Source: Candidatus Atribacteria bacterium (lineage in GTDB: Bacteria > Atribacterota > Atribacteria > Atribacterales > Caldatribacteriaceae). Taken from it: a stretch of DNA of 8,387 bases. Shown piece by piece: positions 1 through 6,000 of the stretch (position 1 is the stretch's first letter; each line of letters opens with the position of its first letter). The DNA lies in NCBI GenBank assembly GCA_029982105.1, contig JARRCQ010000061.1, positions 1-8,387 on the forward strand, in the 5' to 3' direction. Made by a program: the position numbers and the translations under genes. The notes below the pieces were generated by a model that was not told the origin of the DNA, searched no databases, and saw only the letters and a list, made by a program, of their open reading frames with translations.

Positions 1-802
1 TCCAAAACAATAAGCTACGAAGGCGAGTTTTAATTTGTAGCAAATTTTCTGTCCCTTGCAAGAAGAAAAACATAGATAAACATCCGCAACTCAGCCATAT
101 TTTTCGCAAGTTAAGGAAAAAAGAAAGAGAACCGGAAGTAGGACGGTAAATAAAATCTAAAAGATATATTCCTCCCAGAAAGCAAGAAATACCAATGGAA
201 AAAAGGGCCTGTCTCATATAACCATCTCCTCGAGATAAACCTATCAATCCCAAAATTAGACCTAAAGTAAAACAAGCACCTATAGCCAATATATAAACAT
301 CGTGACGCAAAATCCGCAAAATGGCAAATCTCCCTATGACATTTTCTCTCCAGTCTAAGGAAGGAGGAGAACCAATACCCACATCATAAAGGCCAAATAC
401 TTCCAACTCCAAATAGTTTTGCTCGCCCAACAGAGAAGGGTCAAAAGAAATAAGATGAGGGATATTCCACATGTTAGCGGTACCTCTAACCATATCCCCC
501 ATTTCCTCAATTTTTTGCCCGTTCAGGAAAACCCTCACCCCATTGCCAGATAAGCGAGGGAAAAACAGAGAATCTCCTTCTTTTTGGGGAAAAGTGGTGG
601 AAAATCTAATAGTCTGAGATTCCGAGAGTATTTCGTAAAAAGGCAACTTTATTTCTCTCTTGCCGTTTTGGTCTTGAATTTGCCAATTATCTACCAAAGG
701 ATGCCCAATAGGTTGAGACAAGACATCGAAGAGAAAATAAAGAAAGAAAAATAATGTTACACTGAGAAAGAGGTAAATCCATCGAATACTTTTATCACTC
801 AC
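1..802 (-). CDS. 7TMR-DISM-type membrane sensor protein, N-terminal part (3' end off the window)
   Basis: This gene opens at a GTG (802-800) and stays open to the left edge, giving 267 codons. The start is well fixed: an AGGAGG site lies 8 bases upstream and an in-frame TAG lies at 817-815. The product has a short basic N-terminus, a membrane segment at about residues 8-27, an extracytoplasmic beta-rich domain at about 30-165, and further hydrophobic segments at about 169-189, 198-217 and 232-251. The extracytoplasmic part includes a jelly-roll-like stretch, FPRLSGNGVRVFLNGQKI (81-98). This order, one N-terminal helix, a sugar-binding-like domain, then a run of helices, fits the 7TMR-DISM family of bacterial receptors. 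In that family the C-terminal output is often GGDEF, histidine kinase or PP2C, but here it lies beyond the window and cannot be named. The 215-base gap to the upstream ABC permease gene suggests its own promoter. The family call is moderately sure; that it is a coding gene is nearly certain. Confidence 0.8.
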   Translation of the reverse strand, partial: MSDKSIRWIYLFLSVTLFFFLYFLFDVLSQPIGHPLVDNWQIQDQNGKREIKLPFYEILSESQTIRFSTTFPQKEGDSLFFPRLSGNGVRVFLNGQKIEEMGDMVRGTANMWNIPHLISFDPSLLGEQNYLELEVFGLYDVGIGSPPSLDWRENVIGRFAILRILRHDVYILAIGACFTLGLILGLIGLSRGDGYMRQALFSIGISCFLGGIYLLDFIYRPTSGSLSFFLNLRKIWLSCGCLSMFFFLQGTENLLQIKTRLRSLLFW

Positions 803-810
803 TATTTTCC

Positions 811-816
811 CCTCCT
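811..816 (-). promoter_or_regulatory. Strong ribosome binding site for the 7TMR-DISM gene
   Basis: AGGAGG reads on the minus strand at 816-811, 8 bases before the GTG at 802. It is the best Shine-Dalgarno match seen at any gene start in the window, and it supports a GTG start for a gene whose first in-frame ATG is only at about residue 101. Confidence 0.85.
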
Positions 817-850
817 AAAGAAAACTCTTTAATATTCTATCACCCCTATC

Positions 851-869
851 TTGATATTACCAGTATCAA
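851..869. promoter_or_regulatory. Inverted repeat TTGATA-N7-TATCAA, possible operator
   Basis: Two perfect 6-base arms (TTGATA at 851-856, TATCAA at 864-869) are separated by 7 bases. The element lies about 50-67 bases upstream of the GTG of the membrane sensor gene, in the gap between it and the ABC permease gene. Size and position suit a binding site for a dimeric regulator. The region is AT-rich, so chance is a real alternative, and no matching regulator gene is present in the window. Confidence 0.3.
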
Positions 870-897
870 TCTGAAGCGCTGCACTATTTTCAATTTA

Positions 898-926
898 TAA
901 TTAGGGTCGTACAGTAATATCCGCAA
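898..926 (-). promoter_or_regulatory. Possible sigma-70-like promoter for the membrane sensor gene
   Basis: On the minus strand TTGCGG (926-921) is followed after 17 bases by TAATTA (903-898), with TATAAA overlapping just downstream (899-894). It would start transcription about 85-90 bases before the GTG and place the TTGATA inverted repeat just downstream of the start site. Both boxes are imperfect and the gap is AT-rich, so this is only a candidate. Confidence 0.2.
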
Positions 927-951
927 AAACTGGTTAAATTATTGAAAGTTT

Positions 952-992
952 AAAAAAGTAAATTGCATCAGAAGTCTAAAACCAGACTGCTG
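952..992 (-). terminator. Weak hairpin followed by a T-run, possible end of the ABC/A2M operon
   Basis: About 26 bases after the permease stop codon, the minus strand can fold CAG-C-AGTCT / loop GGTTTT / AGACT-T-CTG (992-969). This gives eight base pairs with one mismatch and a six-base loop. A run of six T lies at 957-952, eleven bases beyond the stem. The T-run is too far away for a textbook intrinsic terminator, so it may be a weak terminator, an mRNA 3'-end stabiliser or chance. Its place at the end of the five-gene block is the main support. Confidence 0.3.
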
Positions 993-1017
993 TGCACTGA
1001 GGGATAACTATAATTAC

Positions 1018-1746
1018 TCATCTTTCTTCCTCTCTCAGGAAAATAAATGCTCCCAGGAGAAAAGCTCCTCCAGTGTAGCTTAACAGAACCAAAAAAGAGA
1101 CGAGGGCTTGATGCCAATCAATTTGAGGAAGGAAAAAGATATGAAAGGAAGAAAGGTAGTGGGTGAGAAGATAACCGTGAATGTTTTCCGCTATTCCTAG
1201 GTGCTCTACTATATAGGAAAAAGCTCCTACTCCCAGAGCCAAAAGAGGTCCTCCCCAAGAGCGGTAAAAAAGAGAAGAAAAAAAGCAAGATAAAGCAGAA
1301 AAAGAGCTAATATAGAGTGTAACCATCAACCCTCCTCCCAAAAGGCGGGAAGAAAGTCCTCCCCCCCACATAATTTTTTCTAATAGTATCATACCTAAAA
1401 GGGGAGTAAAAACCATAAGCAGGTTATAGAAAAGGGTAAATCCTACTTTTCCCCAATACCACTCCCAGCGAGAGAGAGGACGTAAAAGAGCAGTGGATAA
1501 AGTTCCTTCTCTTCTCTCCTCAGCAATATTTTCCGTTCCTCCCCAAATTCCTCCTACCGGGCCAAAAAGAGCCAGCGGATACAGAAGCGAAAAAGGAAGA
1601 GTCACTTTCTCTAAATAAAAAGAAAGAGGGTTATGCCAAGCTTGAGCTGCTACTACACCGGCCAGAGCCCAGGTAAGCAAAATCCCTCCATAAAAACGAA
1701 GGTTACGAGTTGCTTTTTTAATTTCTGCTTTGGTAACTTTCACCAC
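1018..1746 (-). CDS. ABC-2 type transporter permease
   Basis: This 242-residue polytopic membrane protein is the probable transmembrane partner of the ATPase encoded just upstream. About six hydrophobic segments are visible: roughly residues 16-37, 49-70, 100-122, 134-160, 164-182 and 213-236. Between the second and third is the cytoplasmic stretch EERREGTLSTALLRPLSRW (76-94). It matches the E-R-E-x-G-T-L...P-x-S-R pattern of ABC-2 permeases, where it contacts the ATPase. The start is one of two consecutive GTG codons (1746 or 1743). The first gives a 7-base overlap with the ATPase gene and lies 11 bases after a GGGGAG site. The second gives a classic 4-base GTGA overlap. Either way translation is coupled. 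The substrate cannot be told from sequence. In this family it may be a lipid, polysaccharide, peptide or drug, and export is the usual direction. Confidence 0.85.
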   Translation of the reverse strand: MVKVTKAEIKKATRNLRFYGGILLTWALAGVVAAQAWHNPLSFYLEKVTLPFSLLYPLALFGPVGGIWGGTENIAEERREGTLSTALLRPLSRWEWYWGKVGFTLFYNLLMVFTPLLGMILLEKIMWGGGLSSRLLGGGLMVTLYISSFSALSCFFSSLFYRSWGGPLLALGVGAFSYIVEHLGIAENIHGYLLTHYLSSFHIFFLPQIDWHQALVSFLVLLSYTGGAFLLGAFIFLREEER

Positions 1747-2456
1747 TCTTTTAATATCTCCCCATAGATTTTTTCCAGAGAAATTCGAGGGGTCAAATAA
1801 TCATTCCATTTTATTTCTCCGTGGTGCAAAATAGCTACTCTCTGCGCTATCTTTTCCATTTCCTGAGGAAGAGGAGAAGAAAGAAGAAAAGTCACTCCTC
1901 GCTCACTATTCAAGGTTATAACGAGCTCCTGAATTTTCTGTATCCCTCGAGGGTCAAGCCCCATCCAAGGCTCATCCCAGATTAAAATCCGAGGAAGAGG
2001 AAAAAGAGAGTGAAGAAGAGAAATTTTTCTCCTCTCTCCCTGAGAGTAAGTACTAAACTTTTTATATAACAAAGATGACTCAAGACCCACAAAAGAGGCA
2101 AAAAACTCTATCTCCTTTGCTTTGGGATAGCAGGAAGACAAAGAAGCAAAGAGGGTGATGTTTTCTATCCCGGTTAAATTGCCATAAAAAGAAGTATTAT
2201 CCAGGCACCCTCCCATCAAAGCTCTAGTTTGAGGAAGGGAGGGAGGGCAACGGTAATTTCCTATATAAAAACACCCCGCTGAAGGCAAAACTAAACCAAA
2301 AAGAAGACGGAGCAAAGTGCTTTTACCTGCTCCGTTTCCTCCCAGTAGTCCGAATATCTCTCCTTTTTTGACTTCAAAGGATACCCCCTCTAAAATCATT
2401 TTCTCCTTCACTTTTTTCCCTACATCTTGTAGGGCTAAAATGACTTCACTTTCCAT
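1740..2456 (-). CDS. ABC transporter ATP-binding protein with an altered H-loop
   Basis: This 238-residue cytoplasmic nucleotide-binding subunit would power the ABC-2 permease encoded next. Walker A is GGNGAGKST (39-47), with Gly for the usual Pro. The signature motif is degenerate, YSQGE (137-141) for LSGGQ. Walker B is ILIWDEP (157-163, with D161 and E162), and the D-loop is GLDP (166-169). The Q-loop region reads MGGCLDNTSFYGNLT (81-95) with Asp for Gln, as also occurs in BcrA/CcmA-like exporters. The H-loop is odd: LLSSPLPQEME (191-201) carries Pro195 where the family has the switch His (SSH). The codon is CCT at 1874-1872, one base from CAT. The gene starts 6 bases after the protease stop, and that TGA lies inside its GGTGA ribosome binding site. 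The length is ordinary for the family, with no large accessory domain. ABC identity is near certain; whether it hydrolyses ATP normally is open. Confidence 0.93.
   Translation of the reverse strand: MESEVILALQDVGKKVKEKMILEGVSFEVKKGEIFGLLGGNGAGKSTLLRLLFGLVLPSAGCFYIGNYRCPPSLPQTRALMGGCLDNTSFYGNLTGIENITLFASLSSCYPKAKEIEFFASFVGLESSLLYKKFSTYSQGERRKISLLHSLFPLPRILIWDEPWMGLDPRGIQKIQELVITLNSERGVTFLLSSPLPQEMEKIAQRVAILHHGEIKWNDYLTPRISLEKIYGEILKEW
1758..1763 (-). promoter_or_regulatory. Ribosome binding site inside the ATPase gene, favouring the first of two GTG starts of the permease
   Basis: GGGGAG at 1763-1758 lies 11 bases before the first GTG (1746) and 14 before the second (1743). The nearer GTG is therefore preferred, though spacing is long for both. 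Reinitiation after the ATPase stop (TGA, 1742-1740) may contribute. Confidence 0.45.
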
Positions 2457-2462
2457 AACTTT

Positions 2463-3095
2463 TCACCAAAAATCTCCTTCTCTTTCCCCTGTCCACAAGA
2501 ACAAAGCTTCATCAAAACCCTTGTCCTGGACTGCAGAGAAAAAAGAGGGGAAGTTTTCTTTTCCTATTTTTTCTCTAACTGTTCCAAAGGCCTTCTCGCA
2601 CCTTTGGTAAAATTCGCCTGTTTCTCCTTCGGGGTATACTCCTGGTGCTGGAAAAAAGAAAGAGGCCATGCCTTCTTCAAACCAAAAAGGAACTTGCCAA
2701 TCGCAGCTTTCTACGAAAATATGAAAAATTTCATGAGCCAGAGTAGAAGAAAGAATTCCCCGCTGGAGAAGTAAAAGTGGAGAGCGAATATAGATGGTAT
2801 TTCCCCGAGAAAACGCTGCCATCCAGGAAGGTAAAGTTTTAGAGGTTTCCGAAGATAAAACTACGATACGAAAAGGGGAAGAAGGGAAATAGCCAGTTTC
2901 CTCTTGAAAACAAAGCTGAGCATTTTTATAGCTGGACTCTATCACAGGAGATAAAAAGGGGAAGCTCTCCCCGCCTTCTATTACAAAGGTAGAGAGAGCC
3001 CCTCCTTTTGAAGACAAAAATAAGAGAATCAAAACTCCCAAGATAAAACTCGGGAGGCGAAAACTATTCCACCACCAAATTCTTTTCTTCTCCAT
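2463..3095 (-). CDS. Membrane-anchored or secreted zinc metalloprotease, peptidase-MA (gluzincin) type
   Basis: This 210-residue protein is a predicted extracytoplasmic zinc peptidase. A basic N-terminus (MEKKR) and a hydrophobic stretch at about residues 16-28 form a signal peptide or anchor. The zinc site is HEIFH (121-125) within LAHEIFHIFVE, with Glu122 as catalytic base. About 13 residues later comes PFWFEEGMASFF (136-147), giving the W-x-x-E-G-x-A pattern whose Glu141 is the likely third zinc ligand. Both motifs together are typical of the peptidase-MA-like family (PF13485). The upstream part (about 58-115) matches that family's beta-strand layout, for example FRIVVLSS and NTIYIRSP. The ATG lies 32 bases inside the end of the A2M gene with only a weak ribosome binding site, so translation is probably coupled to the A2M. 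A start after the A2M stop would remove the basic N-terminus. Its substrate is unknown. It might cut the A2M, be inhibited by it, or act in envelope turnover; none of these is shown by sequence. Confidence 0.8.
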   Translation of the reverse strand: MEKKRIWWWNSFRLPSFILGVLILLFLSSKGGALSTFVIEGGESFPFLSPVIESSYKNAQLCFQEETGYFPSSPFRIVVLSSETSKTLPSWMAAFSRGNTIYIRSPLLLLQRGILSSTLAHEIFHIFVESCDWQVPFWFEEGMASFFFPAPGVYPEGETGEFYQRCEKAFGTVREKIGKENFPSFFSAVQDKGFDEALFLWTGEREGDFW

Positions 3096-6000
3096 AATCT
3101 CTAACTTCAGGGAAATACATAAGATAAAGAAGGGATGGTTTTACATAGAAACTCCCCTGGTCTCGGATTCTCAAATAGTAGCGAATTACATTTTTACCGG
3201 GGATGAGGTTATATACAAAAAGAGTAGGTTGTCCTTCAAAAATAGTTTTTACCACCGAAGGATAATGTGTCCCTTCTTCTTCAGGTAAGGAAAAGACATA
3301 ATCTTTCCTGATGAGCTCACATCCGGCAGGCATTCCATCCTCTATTATCACATATTCTAAATAGTCGGGGCTCTGAATTTCTATTTCACAAACTACTTCT
3401 TCCTGAGGATGGAAAACATCTACTTTTTGAGGAGAGAAGAAAACTTCTTCGCCTTTGGTGGGCAGCAAAAGGTAGTAATTTTTCTTCACCGAGAAAAACT
3501 GAGACGGAGGGGCTTCTTTTTTCCAGCTTTTTACTTTGAGCTCTGCCATAAACAGGTTATCTCCTTCAATATCTAAACGGTTGGAGCCCTCCAGCAAAAA
3601 TTGTCTGGGAATAGTTATTTTCTCTTCTCCTCTTCCTTCTTGAATCAACCTTCCGTTGCAAAGCACCCGGAAAGTAGAAACACTACTTTCTTCTTTTAGA
3701 AACCGAGAGCTCACCAGAAGAAAGTAAGCTCGCTCTAAAGTGGTAAAGAAATCTCCACCTTTTTTGCTCCGCCATAACCACAGATAAGCTTTTTCTCCCT
3801 GAGGGTTCCCTCTTTCTTTTAAAAATAAGGCAGCAAAAACCGTAGCCAGAAAACGATCGTCTTCCCAGGGTTTTGAGGGATTAACTGTTCCCCAGAACAT
3901 TGTATCACCCAGGATATGAGCTCTTTTTTCTAACTCCTTTTCTACTTTATCTCTATCTTCTCCCCCAGCTATCAAACCCCACAGAGCTAAACTTTTATCA
4001 TCCAGCTCTTCTATCGCTGGAGGAGAAGGAGGAACAAAATCTTTTCTCTCCAAGGAAAGAACATACCAGGATAGAACTTTATCAAAGTCACTGGGAGGAG
4101 GGGAAAGATAGTTATTGTTGCTTGAGGTATGGCCTTCCAAAAATCTCAATCCCCGTTCCATTACCTCATCGCTAACTAAAAATCCTCTACTTTTTACCTG
4201 ATGCAAAGCTAAAAGAGCATGGGCAGTATGAAACAAGTCTCCTTCTCCTCCCCAAAACCCCCATCCTCCATCATAACTTTGCAGGTTGTAGAGGGCATAG
4301 ATATCCTCTCTTATTGCTTCTATAACCTCCAAAATTTTATCTTCTGTTTTTCCCAAAGGCAGAGAGGAAAAAGAGATTAACCGGCTGGCTACTTGTTCGC
4401 TGCATCGGTAAGGATAAGAAAACATATACTCTATCTCCTCTAAAAGCGCGCTTCGAGAGTCAGGAAACAAAGAAATCTCGACAGTTGAGGAAGAATCACA
4501 AGAAAATTCAAAAGAGGCCTTCTTTCCTCCTAAAAAGGAAGAGAAATTTTCTTCTACTTCTATCCCTTTTTCTCTCACCTCCAGTGGTAATTCTATAGCA
4601 TCTTGGGCCTTTTCCCCTCGAGCAAAAAGCCGCAGATACGCTCCTCCCGGAGATTGAGCACTAACCAGAAGCGGAAACACCGCCTCTGCAGGAGCAGATA
4701 CTTTTCGAGGCTCTTTTTCCCACTGCAGAGAAATTTCTGGGGAGCTTTCTCCTTCTATTATCACTTCTTGAGGTGCTACCTCATTCCAGAGAGTAATCTT
4801 ACTTTTTAGGGTATCTCCTGTTACCAGAAAAGAAGGAAGCTCTACTCCCAAAGCAAAAGGCTGGTAAGTAGTAAAATACTCTTGTGCCTCTCCAAAAAGT
4901 TCTCCCTTATGAGCTTTCACTTCTACCCGCCAGCGAGTGAGAGAATGAGGAGCTACAAAATTCGCTTCTACTTTCCCCTCTTCATTAGTGGTTAAAGCTG
5001 GCTCCCAGGAAAGAGTATCCGGGAAATATTTTCGCAATAGTACCCCTTGCGCTTCTGCCCCTCCCAATCCTTTAAATTGGGCTTTCATATCCTGAAAAGG
5101 CATTCCTCTTCCATAAAAAGAGGAATAAATAGAATAAGAGCCATAAACTGAGTTGTAAAATTGAGAGTAGAAGTAGTCGTATATGTTTTCTCTCCACCAA
5201 GAACTCAGGTCAAAAACGGCTTGGTCTACTATAGCCAGCGATAGCTCACATTTTACTGGGTTTCCCTGAGCATCACTCACCTGAATAGATATTTTGCCTT
5301 TTTCCCCCGGCTGATACCTGTCTTGGTTAGGAGTTATTTTTACTTGCAATTCTTTTTCTCGTTCCAGAGGAAGAGACAGAGATTCAAAATATAGTTTCCC
5401 ATCGCTAAACCCCGAAAGAGAAACATAAACTCCCATCATATAAGAAGGTAAAACTGGAACGACGATTTCCTCTGGCGCAGATATTTGCTTTACTTCCGCT
5501 CGCTGCAAACCAGAACTTTCTATGGAAAAGAGAAAGGTAAAAGTTCCTTCCCCAGGGGGAATAACTAAAACTCGGGCTTCCTCTCCCACCCGATAACGCT
5601 CCTTATCCCATTGTAGTTCCAAATCCCGGGAAGGATAGTATAAATCTTCTCCTGTCACCCAGAAATAAGAAGCAGCGACTATTTTGTTACCTGACTTATC
5701 CTGGGTATAAACCTCCAGGCGATAGTAACCTGTCCGGTCTGGAGTCACCTTTATCTCTCCTGCCCCCTGGGGGAGAGAAATATTTAAGAATTGAGAAAGG
5801 GTTTCTCGCCATTTCTCTTCTTCTTTTTCCCACTCCAGACGATGTACTTCCACATAAACTTTGTCTACTGTTACTTTTTCTTCTTCCGCATTACGGGCTT
5901 CCACCTTGTAAGTCATAGTTTCTCCTGCTTTTACAAAATAAGCCTGAGGTTGCAAAAAGAAATAAAACTCTCCCATCAAGACTCGAACTTCTCCTTGTTT

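Noticed and set aside
820..1017. Small gene or RNA gene in the gap between the permease and sensor genes
   Set aside because: I saw no open frame with a ribosome binding site and no tRNA-like or conserved RNA fold beyond a weak hairpin and a short dyad.
4219..4233. Histidines H1080 and H1083 (FHTAH) as a complement-like catalytic histidine for the thioester
   Set aside because: They align with the W-L-T-A-Y/F helix of A2M and complement C3, not with the later segment that carries the catalytic His of C3. Only the unusual replacement is notable.
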